A stretch of 64,000 bases of DNA from Chamaecyparis obtusa (GCA_027943335.1 BSBK01002161.1:1829001-1893000), one strand, 5' to 3'; shown: positions 36,824 through 48,735, counted from the first letter of the stretch. A program made the numbers and translations. Notes: generated by a model from the letters alone, not told the origin.

Positions 36824-36841
36824 CCAATGGCTCTGATACCA
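36824..36841 (-). promoter_or_regulatory. Element B primer-binding site (tRNA-iMet)
   Basis: On the minus strand this is TGGTATCAGAGCCATTGG, directly abutting the 5' LTR. The first 12 bases are the standard complement of plant initiator tRNA-Met used by copia elements. Confidence 0.93.
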
Positions 36842-37329
36842 TGTAAGAATTTGCAAATAGCAAATATTGAACCAAGGATCTAGAGGTTGAAGAAAAGCAC
36901 AAGAGAGAAAATATAAATGCAAGGATGGATTGAATAGATCCAATGAATTAATGATATTCACCAATGAATGTGATTACATAATAGGCCTCCTTATATAGAA
37001 AAGGCAATATGAGAGAATGATAAGGAGCTGATAAGCTATCACCTATGCTAGGTGTAATCACATGTCCACGAAATGTGGATCATCCTCCAATATGCAATAA
37101 AGTATGTGCATTGGATTAGGATGATAATGTGATAAGAGCACAAAAGGTGGATCTCACACACAATGAGGTATGTGAAGACAACTATCACACCAAAAGTGGA
37201 ATTTCTCCTACACCATGTGCTGATTAGATGTGCACACTCCTAGGTGTCTCAATCACAAACTACTATGCAATGCATTAACCTAAGTAAGATTAAGTAAAGT
37301 GTAATTAGGAATAATTAATTACACCAACA
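36842..37329 (-). repeat. Element B 5' LTR
   Basis: 488 bp, nearly identical to 32503-32990. It would hold the promoter of the minus-strand transcript. Confidence 0.95.
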
Positions 37330-37334
37330 CTATT

Positions 37335-38371
37335 TATGTTAAAGTTTGATTAATTGAATATTCTAAATATTTAATTAATCAGATTTAATACTGCCACTTA
37401 ATTGTTTAATTAAATTTATTCCTAAATTGTATTATTTAATTTTGACAATAAATCTAAAATCTCATGACTAATTGATTAAATTCTTATTTAATTAATTAAA
37501 GTCAATTATCAATATTTAATAATATAGTTTTAGAATAAAGTTTGATTTAATAACTAATTAACCCATAAATCAATTGTTTTAATTCAAAAATCAGTTAAGT
37601 TGAGAATAAATCACTTTATTTTTAAATTAATTTATAATTAAATCATGCACAATAAAAAAGGCAAGCAACTAGAAATTAACAATCAATTTTAAAATTGAAA
37701 CTCAACATCTGATGATGAGTTGAAATTTGATCTAAACTCTATTTTGAGTTAAACACTGCTTTTGCATGATTTTTGTGAGTTAATTATCTTCGATTTCTTG
37801 ATAACTTAAAAATCAACCCGAGTTTATCAAGAGTGATTTATGGCTTTTCTCTTGCACCCTCAAGCCCTGGATTTCTATAAAATCAAGGCTCAACTCTTCA
37901 TAATTATGAGCACTTGAATTTGCACAATCACTCTGGCGAATTGGCGATTGAAGGATTAAGCACTTGCGACAGGTGATTTGTGAGATCTTTCATAGTTGAT
38001 CATAGTTTTACATAGTTTTCATATCATAGCATTCATATTCATTCATATCATTCTTAGATTAAATCTGCATTCAATTTCATTCATATAGCTTAGATTCATA
38101 CAGATTTCATATTATTGCATAGAAAATACAAAAATATAGATTAATCTGCATTCATTTAGTTTTTCATTCTTTTGCATTCAAATCCTTCGTTTAGGTGTTG
38201 CATTGTCATTGATCTCGATTTCAATCTGAGAACATCATACTTGCACCTACTAGAAGGTAGTAAATCGCTTGGTTAGCATAGTTTCAATTACTTGCAGATT
38301 TTGATTTTGCTAACCTCTAATGTTTTACTGAAGTGTTGTGTCTGCAGCTAGGTACAAATTTCACACACACA
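37335..38371 (+). repeat. Element A 5' LTR, second part
   Basis: Continues the LTR after the element B insertion and ends in ACACACACA. Its reverse complement aligns with the element C LTRs, for example the shared segment around cctctaatgttttact. With the first part it totals about 1,250 bp, against 1,265 bp in C. Confidence 0.9.
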
Positions 38372-38375
38372 TTTT

Positions 38376-38393
38376 TGGTGCCCACCGTGGGGC
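38376..38393 (+). promoter_or_regulatory. Element A primer-binding site
   Basis: TGGTGCCCACCGTGGGGC, 4 nt after the LTR. Element C has TGGCGCCCACCGTGGGGC; the one difference is C to T at a CpG. From memory of plant tRNA sequences the complement fits the 3' end of tRNA-Lys(CUU). Confidence 0.82.
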
Positions 38394-40613
38394 CCTGAAA
38401 TGGGTTTCCATTTCTTCTATTTCAATTTCTATCTATTTTCTGTCATTTTCTAGTCAATCTTACAATTTTATTCTTCGTCCGTACATTTTTCGTATGACTT
38501 TTGTCATAAATTCATACCAGAAGCTGAAGGTTGTCATACGATAGTTGAGGATTTTGAGGCTCGTTTTAGCAATTATAGACTGTCATTTGGGAACTCTTTT
38601 GTCATTTGGTGAGACACCCACTGTCGTACGAGTTTTGGTACCATGATTTAATTATCGTTTCATAATTTTTTTGGTAGTTTTTTAGATTTGAACTAACAGC
38701 TAACCCTAACAATTGAGATCTTCTATTTCTGATTGATATTTTCTGAGTCTGATTGGGAAAAGCGCAACTAAATTGCTAAAACAGGTAAAATCTACTAAGT
38801 GTGTTGTGAGGAATTCAGGTATTCTACTACGATCTAATAACACTTTGATTTGGACATAAAATGAACTCTCACATGTCAGGCTTGTGTGACTTTTCTTGCT
38901 TTCATATCATAGACTTCATTTTTGGCTATAAAACGAACATAGATTTTCTTTCTGCATATCTGTTACACATAGTAAATAGGCCCTATGAAAACTATTTGCA
39001 GATGACCTTGAGAGAGTGGGCTTCTTTCGCTTGTTCACACATGTGAAGCTCTTTTTGATGAAGGATCCCCTTGTAGGTAGGGAAGGTACTGAGTTTGTCT
39101 TGCATTCTACTAGATTTTTTGAGTCTTTTTTATTGATACATTCTCTCTCCGGAGAGGTTGATAGATCATAAGCGGTTGACATCATAGATCTTTGTGAGAT
39201 AATTTCAATCTTAGTGTGTTGAATTAATCTGTCTACTTTGTTTTTGTGAAGTGAAGAGGCTAGGGGATTATGCTCTACTTCCTTTTTGGATAGTACCAAA
39301 AACCTAGATCCTTGAATCCGATCTAGTCCCCCTGTGGTATCTTTTGTGAGTCACCTTTAGAGAGGGTTAACCATAGTGGACATTCCCTTAATTGGGTCAA
39401 CCACATGGATGGAACCTCAAGTGGTAATAGCTATTTTCACCATGGTAGCAGCAACCGCTATATAAATGTCCTTGTGGATGAAATCTTCATAGGTGTGGTC
39501 TCTTGTTGGGCTGTCAGATCTCCCTAGCAGATCCTGATTGATTAAATTCTTGGACTATGTTAAAACCCCGGTGCACCTGGGTTGGAGTTGGCCCTCTTGA
39601 GATCATAAAAGGTTTAGAGTTAGACCATTACTACAAACCCTAGCAAGGCCAAATTTTTCATTTTCTAAGAATATGTGCGTTATTGAAATTTTTTTTGGAA
39701 CATACACAAATAGCACTCTTAAGGATTAGCATATTAAGTCACTATTGATTGTTCATGCACAAGGTTGCTTTTGCCCTTGTTCATTATTTTCAGATGATTT
39801 CTTGCTTCCCTTGCTTGCTATTTTGCATGTTTGATATTTAGGTTATTTGAAACAGACTATTACAAAGATCTTCAAAACTAGATAGAAAACTTTGCCAACA
39901 ATCTGAAGCTGAAAACCTAAAAATTGCAAAATCTGAAGTCAAATTCCTCTCTGGAGTCAAAAGTCATCCCATAGTCTTAGATTTTCATATGAGTTTTGAG
40001 CAAAAGTCATTTCATAACCCCTGTATTGTCATATGGAAGTTAGTACTATGTCGTATGAGTGTTGTCATCAAAAATCAAAAGAACATTATCCTTGACAGAA
40101 ATTGTTGTACGAGTCTTGTAAATTGTCATTTGAGAGCATACCCAGTGTCGTACGAGCATTCAGAAACTCGTTTGAGAATTTTCAAAAAGTTGTCAGAGAT
40201 TGGTCAAATTTGTTAGGAATCCAGTTTTTACAACCTATTTCTAGATTCTGTCAAAACATTCACTGTGTCAGGAACAAAGCAGAAACTAGAATAAATTCAA
40301 TCATTTACCTAAAGTGGTCTCTTGAGTCTGATTTAGCCTTCTGATTGATCAATTTGAGTCTTTTTAATCTTGTGTCAAAACCTTGTCAAAATTATCTTCA
40401 AATTCAGTCTTCTTACTAAACGGCTAAGTGTTGTGAGCTCGTGCCTACCATATTTTGGGCATCTACCCATACTACTGTGGCACATTATCCCTCATTTACG
40501 TCTGATCTAATCTTCAATCAATTCAATCTTGACAAGGTTCCGTCATTCGATCTTCTTGAATCAAGTCATTCTTTAGTTGTCTTCATCTTTCTCTTTTGCT
40601 TCACCCAAGGTTA
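38394..40613 (+). other. Element A 5' leader
   Basis: Non-coding, 2.2 kb. It has two clusters of the gtcgtacgag/gtcatttgag words (38475-38640 and 39960-40200). The stretch around 39130-39230 aligns in reverse with one unit of the 98-bp tandem repeat of element C. No long open frame. Confidence 0.7.
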
Positions 40614-40768
40614 ATGGTGGAAAATAGAGCCTCCTCACACAAGAAATCTAGAGAAGCATCTCATACATTACCTTTGTCTTCTCATGTAGGTCCAACTCTC
40701 AAGCAACTCTACAATTCAGGTCTTTACGAAGATGACGGTCTTAGAAATTTTTGATTGAAAATTGGTTA
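40614..40768 (+). pseudogene. Element A gag, N-terminal piece
   Basis: Starts at ATG 40614 (MVENRASSHKKS), as in element C (MVETRASSHKKS). It reads through LYNSGLYEDDGLRNF to an in-frame TGA, then on to the insertion point of element C. The next coding base is at 56128, where IPPPSTHGG continues the same protein. Confidence 0.88.
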
Positions 40769-40773
40769 CATAC

Positions 40774-42038
40774 TGTGTGTGTGAAAATTGTACCTGATCT
40801 GTAGACACAACACTTTAGTAAAACATTAGAGGTTAGCTATAATCAAAATCATGAAAAATTGAAATCTAATCTAACCAAGCGATTTACTACCTTCTAATAG
40901 GTGCGAGATTGATGTTCTCAGATTGTTATCGAGATCAGTGACCTAGATGACACCTAAATGAAGGATTTGAATGCAAAACTGATATGAAATATGAATGCAA
41001 TTAATCTATTTTTTTGGTATTTTCTATGCAATAAGATGAAAAATGATATGAATCTATGCTAATATGAAAATTGATATGATAAAATGATCTAACAATGATA
41101 TGAAAAAGAATCTAAATGAATGTAAAAAAAACCAAATTGATCTCACAATAGCTTTGATTTGTAATAAGCTTTGATTCTCCAGATGTCAATTCTCCAGCAT
41201 AAGTTTGCACAATTATGAGATGATTTGAGATGAGCCGAAGCCTTAATTTATAGAAATCTAGGGCTTTGGAGGTGCATGAAAAAAAGCCATAAATCACTCT
41301 TGATAAACTCAGGTTGATTTTTGAGTTATCTGATAATAAAGATAATTTAATTCACAAAAATATGCAAATCATGCAAAAATAGTTTTTAAACTCAAATTAG
41401 AAGTTTAGATCAACTTTAAAACTCAAAAATGATGTTGAGTTCCAAAAAGTCAATAACTTGCATTGATTTTCTGATTTGGAGTTTAACTGCTCTTTGATTG
41501 TGCACATGGATAATTATGAATTAATAAATAAATAAAGTGATTTATTCTCAACTTAACTGATTTTTGAAAAATAAAACAATTGATTTATGGGTTAATCAAT
41601 CATTTAATCAAACTTTTATTCAAAAATAATATCATTAAATATGACAACTTGCTTTAATTAATTAAATAAGAATTTAATCAATTAATGATAGGAATTTTGA
41701 TTTATTGTCAAATTTAAATAATAATACTTAGGAATAAATACAATTAAATTCAATTAAATAATTAAGTGGCAGAATTAAATCTAATTAATTAAATATGAAA
41801 ATATTCAATTAATCAAACTTAGGATAAATGGGATTTATCGCCAAATAATCATTAAATTAAAGATAATTATGATGATTAGGAATATTACTATGAATATTCC
41901 CTGATGCAGAATTTATGATAATCAATTAGGATTTGATGATGTGCAGATGTGCCTTTCGTTAGGACTTTGATGTCGATTTTGTTTGATGTGTCGATATAGG
42001 ACGTTAATGAACCTATAGCCCATTTTTGGGGTATTACA
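40774..42038 (-). repeat. Element C 3' LTR
   Basis: 1,265 bp from TGTGTGTGTGAAAATTG to GGGGTATTACA on the plus strand, adjacent to the polypurine tract. Confidence 0.96.
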
Positions 42039-42055
42039 TTTTGCCCCTCTTTGAA
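42039..42055 (-). promoter_or_regulatory. Element C polypurine tract
   Basis: On the minus strand this is TTCAAAGAGGGGCAAAA, immediately before the 3' LTR. Confidence 0.88.
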
Positions 42056-44382
42056 TTGCTGTGTGAAGTGCAGTGATTCAAAGACAGTCTGTGTTTGATA
42101 GAGATATGAAACGGATTCAGAATTGATAAACCGATTCCAAGATAGAAATCGATTGAAAGATATGATGATGCTAGGTCCTGAATGACCAAAGACAATGTTC
42201 ACTATAGCAGCGATGAACTGAGGATTGCGAAAAAAAGTGTCAAAACGCCTGATTCTGAACCTTATGATTGCAAAGAAGTGAGTGACCGGTTCTAGACTTG
42301 ATTGTCTTAGCAGAACTAGCAGGTATCACATCCGAACCCTTCAGTTGCCGAAGAACCAAGGAAAGAACACTATGATCCGATGGTTGCAAAAAATGATATA
42401 GTTTACAAGATTAGGAGAATACAGATTGATATGGATCTCAATGAATCTGATATGACCCAAGTGATGATAGATTTGCCTCGAGCGATGAGGTCTTTTTTGA
42501 TGAATCAGTAACTAGACATGGTTGTTGTCTTGATTACTAAGGAAAGATATGATTTCAGCAAAGATATGATTTCAAATTAGATTATAGACTTTGAATGATG
42601 TGCAATACCATGCCCCCTTCGGGATTAAAATTAAAATCTGACAAGAAAAGTCAGTGTTGATAGTTTAGAAGCATGTTAATTGATTTGAAAAGTGGTTAAA
42701 CACATCTGGGAACACATTCTACATCCTTTGGAGGTCGAAAAGACCAAGTTTTACTAGGTTAAACCATGAGTTGACCATAGTTGACCAAGTTGAAATTTTG
42801 ATAGTTTGATGGAAGATAATCAATTAAGTTGAATTCTAGATTTCTGTGATGATTGAAGGTTGATTATGCAAGTAGTTAATAATATGAATGATCTCAGATT
42901 TTGATTTTGATCCTGAAAAAGGATTCTACCTGCTCTTTTGCTGGAGGAACCTTCGTGTGAGATTCAACTCTGTTAGATTTGAAGATGCGAGTGGAGAATT
43001 GTTTAAGCATTGAAGTTCGTTTAGCCATTGTGAGATCATGCAACATACAAAATGCAAAGAGACATGTAAAATGAAATGCAACCTAAGACCTAGGACCTAG
43101 TCACTGATCATGTGTCAATTTGTTATCATCATTAAACTTTTAGGTAACTGGATAAGTCAATACAATGCCCACTAGCTATGAAACCATAGACATATGAATA
43201 TCAATTTGTATGCACAAGAATCAATACAACACCCACTGGCTAGGCAACCATGGACATATGAATATTGATTTTGTTTTCACAATGTCAGATTAGATATAAG
43301 CACCAAGGCACAAACACTAGGATGACCTGAATATCATGTCCATTTTGATATAGCAATTTGTATAAGCATCAAAACATAAACGTCATGATGACCTGAATAC
43401 ACCTTGCATGACAAACACATCAAACAACCAAGAGATTATTCTAAATCCGATGTGAATTACCCATAGTGACCCTTTATCGTTCACATCCTTAGGTAAGAAT
43501 GCGTTTCACAGTAGGAGAAAGAACTCACTCAAAAAGACAATAGTTAGATCAAACTTCCTTGAATTTTCTGGGTATCAATGGTCGAGGTACACATGGCCAT
43601 CCAATTTGAGATAGAGGCTCTTACAGTCAGACACCATTTCAATCCAAAATTTCCAAAGTTGTTAGATTTTCACATACAAGAAGAAAACAAAGAAAAGATT
43701 ATGCCCCCAGTCATCACTCTCTAAATCCTATAAAGGACATCATCGAAGAGCTCAAAGGGACATAGTATGCAAAAATCTCAATGCAAATCAGTAAGCATAC
43801 AAGGAGATAAAAGCATGTAAAAAAGCATAGATTGTTTTCAGTTTCATGTTTGATTGCGTTGTTGTAGATGCAAAATCCTTTCTGGAGACAAGATTGACTG
43901 GCTGACTCACATGAAGCTTCAAAAGGACTCTGACTAGATATGACACATCTCAAATATATTGGAGACCATAGGATATGAAATTGATTGCCCCCAAGTGTTA
44001 AGCATTGATAGGATATAGACGCTTGAGTTGATTGGTGTACAGACCGACTTACTTGAAAATTGGAAATGCAAAAACAAACCGAGAGACATGTACAAACTAA
44101 AGCAAAATTGAAAGCTGGGCAAGACCAAGATTGCACTGATAGATGGAGCATTTTGAAACAAGTGGCACCTGTTTGCCGGGTTTTCACCATCTTGGCAGAG
44201 ATTCTATTTTTGCTACCAAGGCACTTTTTCTCTTTTTCATTTTTTTGTACTTTTGATATTTTTTGATTTTTTTGTGAATCATCAAGGCACCTATTGCTAG
44301 GTTTTCACCAAGATGTTTATTTTTTCAGGACTTTTTCCAACTTTAAGATTTTTTTTAGGATATTTTACCATACACTATATGC
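42056..44382 (-). other. Element C 3' region
   Basis: 2.3 kb of non-coding sequence between integrase and the polypurine tract. It is co-linear with D except that D has the antisense PMD cassette between about 5180 and 8060. It includes the triplicated motif at 44165-44314 and shows no antisense gene. Confidence 0.75.
44165..44314 (-). repeat. Triplicated GTGAAAACCTGGCAAA motif, element C copy
   Basis: Plus-strand readings are ggcacctgtttgccgggttt at 44165, a looser ttgctaccaaggcac copy near 44207-44226, and ggcacctattgctaggtttt at 44287. They correspond to copies in A and D. Confidence 0.7.
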
Positions 44383-45500
44383 CTTAGGCATATAATTTCT
44401 TCAGATGGAGAACGTTGATTGGTTCTCAGAGCTGTTCTCCTTCAGTCATTGAGAGTTGATAGGCACCAGAGCCAAAAGTAGAAGTGATTACAAAGGGACC
44501 CAGCCAGTTGGGTTCAAACTTTCCCTTGCATTCTCGATGTGATTGATTTTTAGGATTTTCTCTCAAGACTAGATCACCAACCTAAAATTCTTTGTGTCTG
44601 ACTTTCTTTTTGTAGCCTCTAGACATTCTCTTCTGATATACTCTAAGATGATCATACGCTGCCTATCTGTGCTCATCTAGTAGTTCAAGTTCTTGCAACC
44701 TAGACACTTTGTAGTCATCATCAGTTACTAGACCACGCATTCTGATTCTTAGTGATGGGATTTCAACCTCAATAGGTAATACCGCTTCAGACCCATAAAC
44801 TAAAGAAAAAGGCATAGCCCCTGTAGGCATTATGATACTTGCTCTATAGGCCCATAGAGATAGATTAATCATGAGATGCCAATCTATGCCGATTTTGTTT
44901 ACTATTTTGTGTAAGATCTTCAATAGATTTTTGTTGGAAGCCTCTGCTTGGCCATTCCCTTGTGGATAGTAGATAGAAGACCAATGTTGGGTGATCTTGA
45001 ATTTGGCACATAGATCATCTAGGTCTTTATTCCTGAATTGCCCACCATTATCTATGATTATGGAATGAGGGATCCCATATCTGCATATGATATAGTTCAA
45101 GATGAACATTGATATCTACTTTCCAGTTGCTTATGTCAAAGGGACCGCTTCTACCCATTTTGTAAAATAATCTATGGCTATGATTATATGGGTATGTCCG
45201 TTAGAAGAATGAGGATGAATCATCCCGATAAAATCAAATGCCCATTGATGGAAAGGCCATTGTGTTGTAAAGGGGATTAGATCCCTCCCTGGAGCATAAA
45301 TTAAGTTGCCATGCACTTGACACTTTTGACAATTCTTAGCAAATTTGATAGCCTCTTTTTCCATTTCAGGCCAATAGTACCCAACCCTAATAATTTTTTG
45401 AGCTAGTGTTAAACCATTTGAGCGTGACCCACAAATACCATATTGGACTTCCTCTAATGCATGTTGGGACTCTACCCATTCTAAGCATCTAAGTAGCGTA
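44383..45500 (-). pseudogene. Element C integrase
   Basis: The zinc-binding start reads EVQYGICGSRSNG, where the two His positions seen as VHEG and SHSN in relatives are Gln and Arg; CQKCQVHG keeps both Cys. The catalytic triad is present: WAFDFIGMIHPHSSNG and YFTKWVEAVPLT (first Asp), IIIDNGGQFRNKDL (second Asp), YYPQGNGQAEASNKNLL (Glu). A C-terminal part follows with PFSLVYGSEAVLPIE, RVYQKRMSRGYKKKVRHKEF and FEPNWLGPFVI. Several stops interrupt it (after VPLT, within ATGK, after DEHR and after HKEF). No chromodomain follows, as expected for Tat. Confidence 0.87.
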
Positions 45501-45748
45501 CCATCTAGACCTCATTTGTATAGATTGTGACCAATGATGACATATCGGGAGGCATTACAGATAAGGTATCTCTTTTCATGGCGGTTGAAGGTATCAGGAA
45601 TGATTTGGTCTTTGAGATAGGAAAATAGGTTTTTGTATCTGGATGAATCATGACTTACAATAGTGTAGATCACGTGGGTTTCGGGGGAATCATATGCAGG
45701 ATAAGATAATGCTTCCACCAAGAGCTCGTAGCGTAGCTCATGTTCAGG

Positions 45749-47647
45749 CTATTGTAATAAAGTAGATAATGTTGCCATTGCATCGACAACCTTGTTCTCC
45801 ATTCTAGGAATTTGCTCAAATGTGATAGATATGAAATATTTCTTAAGATCATCTACCATTCTCTTGTAAGGAATGAGCTTTTCATCTTTAGTTTGGTACA
45901 CATCATTGACTTGATGAATAACAAGTTGAGAGTCTCCATGAATGTGTAGCTCTGTTACTCTCCATTCAATTTGTATTTTCATACCATTCAAAAGGGCTTC
46001 ATATTCTACAATATTGTTTGTGCAGGGGAACTTTAGTCTGAATGCTTTTGGGATGGAGTATCCTTGAGGAGTTATGAACAATATGCCTGCTCCAGATCCA
46101 TTCTGTGTATAGGAGCCATCAAAGAACAATTGCCATTCTCTAGAAGATAGGTGCATAATAGAGGAGTCTGGAAATTCCATTTGCATTGGTGTGTCATCAA
46201 ACATGGGTGCATCTGCTAGTTGATCAGCAATAACTTGACTTTTTATAGCTTTTCTTTCAACATATTCAATGTCAAATTCACTTAGAAGCATGACCCATTT
46301 AGCCAGTCTACCTGTGAGGGCAGCCTTGCTTAGTAGGTATTTTAGTGGATCAATTTTTTCTACTAGATGTGTGGTATGAGCTAACATATAGTGTCTCAAT
46401 TTATATGATGCAAAGATCACATCGAGACAAGCTTTCTCAATCATAGAATAGTTCTTTTCATATGCCACTAATGTTCTGCTTATATAATAAATGGCTCTTT
46501 CCTTTTTGTCTTCATCATGTTGCGCTAGCAATGCCCCCAGTGATGTGGTTGTTGTGGAGACATATAAGATAAATGGCTTCCCATGAATAGGAGGCATCAA
46601 GATAGGCGGATTTGATAGATACTTCTTGCTATGGTTAAAGTTGTTCTCACATTCTTCATTCCATGCAAAGGTCATACCTTTATGTAATGTTTTTGTAAAA
46701 GGCTGTGATATGTCCGCTAGCTGTGATATGAATCTTCTGATAGATTGAACTCTTCCTTGCAACATCCTCATTTGACTGATATTCATGGGAGGTTGCATCT
46801 CTATTATAGCCTTGACTTTAGCCAGATCAACTTCAATGCCCTTCTTTGAAACTATGTATCCTAAGAGCTTTCCAGAAGTGACACCAAAAGCACACTTCTT
46901 AGGATTTAGTCGGAGACTAAACTTTTCCAGACTATCTAGGATCATGCTCAAGTCCTTTAGATGTTCAGTTTTGATCATAGATTTTGATAAAGTATCATCA
47001 ACATAATCTTCCATAGTTCGATGCATCATGTTGTGGAAAATAGATGTCATGGCTCTTTGATATGTAGCACCAGCATTTTTAAGCCCAAATGGCATGACAT
47101 TCCAACAGAAGGTGCCCCATGCACATGTGAAAGCAGTTTTCTCTTGGTCCTCCGGAGCAATTTTTATTTCGTTATATCTAGAGAAACCGTCCATTAAGGA
47201 ATACATCTGAAAACCCGCAGTCATGTCCACTATCATATCAATGTTAGGCAGTGGAAAATCATCTTTAGGGCATGCTTTATTCACATCTCTAAAGTCTGTG
47301 CACACTCTGATTGAGCCATCTGGTTTAGAAATAGGTACAATATTAGAGATCCACTCTGCATAGTCAATAACTCGGATGAATCCGGTGTTTAGGAGCTTCT
47401 CTAATTCAGCTTTTACCAAGAGTGCAACATGAGGATGCATCTTTCTCATTTTTTTCTTGACAGGTTTGACATTTGGAGCAATAGATAAATGATGCATTAT
47501 AAGATTAGGATCCAATCCTGGCATATCTAAATATTTCCATGCAAAGTTGATCTTCTTCTTTGTTAGGAATGTTGTAAATTTTTGCTTCTCTTCTTCTGAT
47601 AATGATTGTGCTACATGTACCAATTGTGGTTCCTTTGTTGTACCCAA
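45749..47647 (-). CDS. Element C reverse transcriptase - RNase H - archaeal-type RNase H
   Basis: An open frame of 632 codons, the best preserved coding region in the window. RT occupies about residues 55-285, with KPDGSIRVCTDFRDVNKA (108-125), SLMDGFSRYNEIKI (150-163), FGLKNAGATYQRAM (187-200) and the catalytic YVDD at 215-218. The first RNase H (about 355-485) looks weakened: LYVSTTTTSLGALLAQ lacks the usual first Asp, which A retains as TTDTSLG. The second RNase H (about 500-625) has FFDGSYTQNGSGAGILF, NNIVEYEALLNG and HIHGDSQLV, giving Asp510, Glu548 and Asp572. It would copy element RNA to DNA in the particle. The frame is bounded by a stop where A reads SHLHDRSL (near 47691) and by one after TLLQ, so it cannot be made as part of a full polyprotein. 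The ATG is only the first in the open frame; the natural product is a polyprotein. Confidence 0.93.
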   Translation of the reverse strand: MGTTKEPQLVHVAQSLSEEEKQKFTTFLTKKKINFAWKYLDMPGLDPNLIMHHLSIAPNVKPVKKKMRKMHPHVALLVKAELEKLLNTGFIRVIDYAEWISNIVPISKPDGSIRVCTDFRDVNKACPKDDFPLPNIDMIVDMTAGFQMYSLMDGFSRYNEIKIAPEDQEKTAFTCAWGTFCWNVMPFGLKNAGATYQRAMTSIFHNMMHRTMEDYVDDTLSKSMIKTEHLKDLSMILDSLEKFSLRLNPKKCAFGVTSGKLLGYIVSKKGIEVDLAKVKAIIEMQPPMNISQMRMLQGRVQSIRRFISQLADISQPFTKTLHKGMTFAWNEECENNFNHSKKYLSNPPILMPPIHGKPFILYVSTTTTSLGALLAQHDEDKKERAIYYISRTLVAYEKNYSMIEKACLDVIFASYKLRHYMLAHTTHLVEKIDPLKYLLSKAALTGRLAKWVMLLSEFDIEYVERKAIKSQVIADQLADAPMFDDTPMQMEFPDSSIMHLSSREWQLFFDGSYTQNGSGAGILFITPQGYSIPKAFRLKFPCTNNIVEYEALLNGMKIQIEWRVTELHIHGDSQLVIHQVNDVYQTKDEKLIPYKRMVDDLKKYFISITFEQIPRMENKVVDAMATLSTLLQ

Positions 47648-47691
47648 ATTGATGGATTGAGTGGGCTCAATTAGAACTAGAGATTTGTCCT

Positions 47692-48735
47692 ATAAATGAC
47701 TTGGAAGGACATCAAATATCTCATCCTTAGGTTCCTCGGAGAGGTTTTCACCTTTAGATATGTCTTTTATTTTTACTTTTGTAGGTTCTGAGACTACCAC
47801 AAAGTGGTTTTCACCCTCAGAACTCTTTTTCTTTTTCTTTTTATTCTTATTTTTCTGACTAAGATATTTGCTGTCTGACTCCGTCATGCTGATGCTTGAT
47901 TCACTGATGGAAGTAATCATAGGCTCGACTCCATTTAGGTAGCAAGCAAGGGCATAGTCATTCGGGAAGGTATAAATACCATGGCTCAGATTTGTGGAGG
48001 TTTGATAAATAAGTTTTGGATATTGGATAGTCAAAGCAGGGAAAGATTGGGAGATAGTGTTTACAGATATGGATCTATCATCATTGGTCCTAACCTGACG
48101 CTCAAGTTCAAAGGTGATATTACAAATTAAGACATTCAATTTGGGAATAGGCTCAATTTCATCGTGGGAGTTCAATTCAGCCATAGGTAGATCAGACTCG
48201 ATAGGTTCATCATTTCACTCTAGACTCACATTGGGATTAGGTACATATTGGTGAATAACATCAACATGTTTCTCTGTAATAAGCTCATCTTCATCTAGTT
48301 CTGGAATGGCTCCCCATTCATAGTCATTTGATTCAGCTTCTGATTCAAGATCTCTAGGAAATCTTAGAACATGAGTAAAGTCGGGGTGGATACCCCAAGA
48401 AGGGTTACCCTCAGATTTTGATTTGAATTCATACTCATGGGAATCTATCTCAAAATCACTACCACTTCCCTCTTCTTGATTGTTTTTCAAGATTAGCTGG
48501 TTCTTGTGTTGCAACTATCTCTTGATTGATAGTAAGTTCTTATGTTTCTACCACATTAATTCTTTTGATTAGATCATCTTTATCATCAAGAAGGTCTTTG
48601 ATTTCCTTAGGAAATTTTTCATAGGGGATGAGTTATGAGCTATTTGAATCACTATCTGATGGTTCTATTTCTTCTTTCTTAAGAAGAGGTTCTCCTAGTG
48701 TGATCTGCTCTATGACATGGGAACAATTACCTTTG
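47692..48735 (-). pseudogene. Element C linker between G-patch-like segment and RT
   Basis: Two open pieces (47690-48184 and 48215-48514) encode an acidic, Ser-rich chain with EYEFKSKSEGNPSWGIHPDF, VDVIHQYVPNPNVSLE and NDYALACYLNGVEPM, then a Lys-rich patch (KNKNKKKKKKSSEGENHFV) resembling a nuclear localisation signal. Element A has the same order without interruption at 59040-60050. No known domain. Confidence 0.7.

Larger units (their letters stand above)
32503..37329 (-). mobile_element. Element B: 4.8 kb non-autonomous Ty1/copia element
   Basis: Identical-length 488-bp LTRs (32503-32990 and 36842-37329) begin TGTAAGAATT and end ACACCAACA. The flanking duplication CTATT is perfect (32498-32502 and 37330-37334). 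A tRNA-iMet primer-binding site touches the right LTR and a G-run purine tract touches the left one. The minus strand encodes gag and protease, but integrase core, RT and RNase H are absent, so it needs proteins from a relative. The LTRs differ at about 11 of 488 positions by eye, so insertion was fairly recent. It splits the 5' LTR of element A. Confidence 0.95.

Noticed and set aside
38475..40200. CRISPR-like array
   Set aside because: Repeats are short, imperfect and irregularly spaced, in a plant retroelement leader.
43714..44190. 158-codon minus-strand frame downstream of the C integrase
   Set aside because: Composition is Cys/Phe-rich noise; the corresponding A region (63552-63809) does not keep the frame convincingly.
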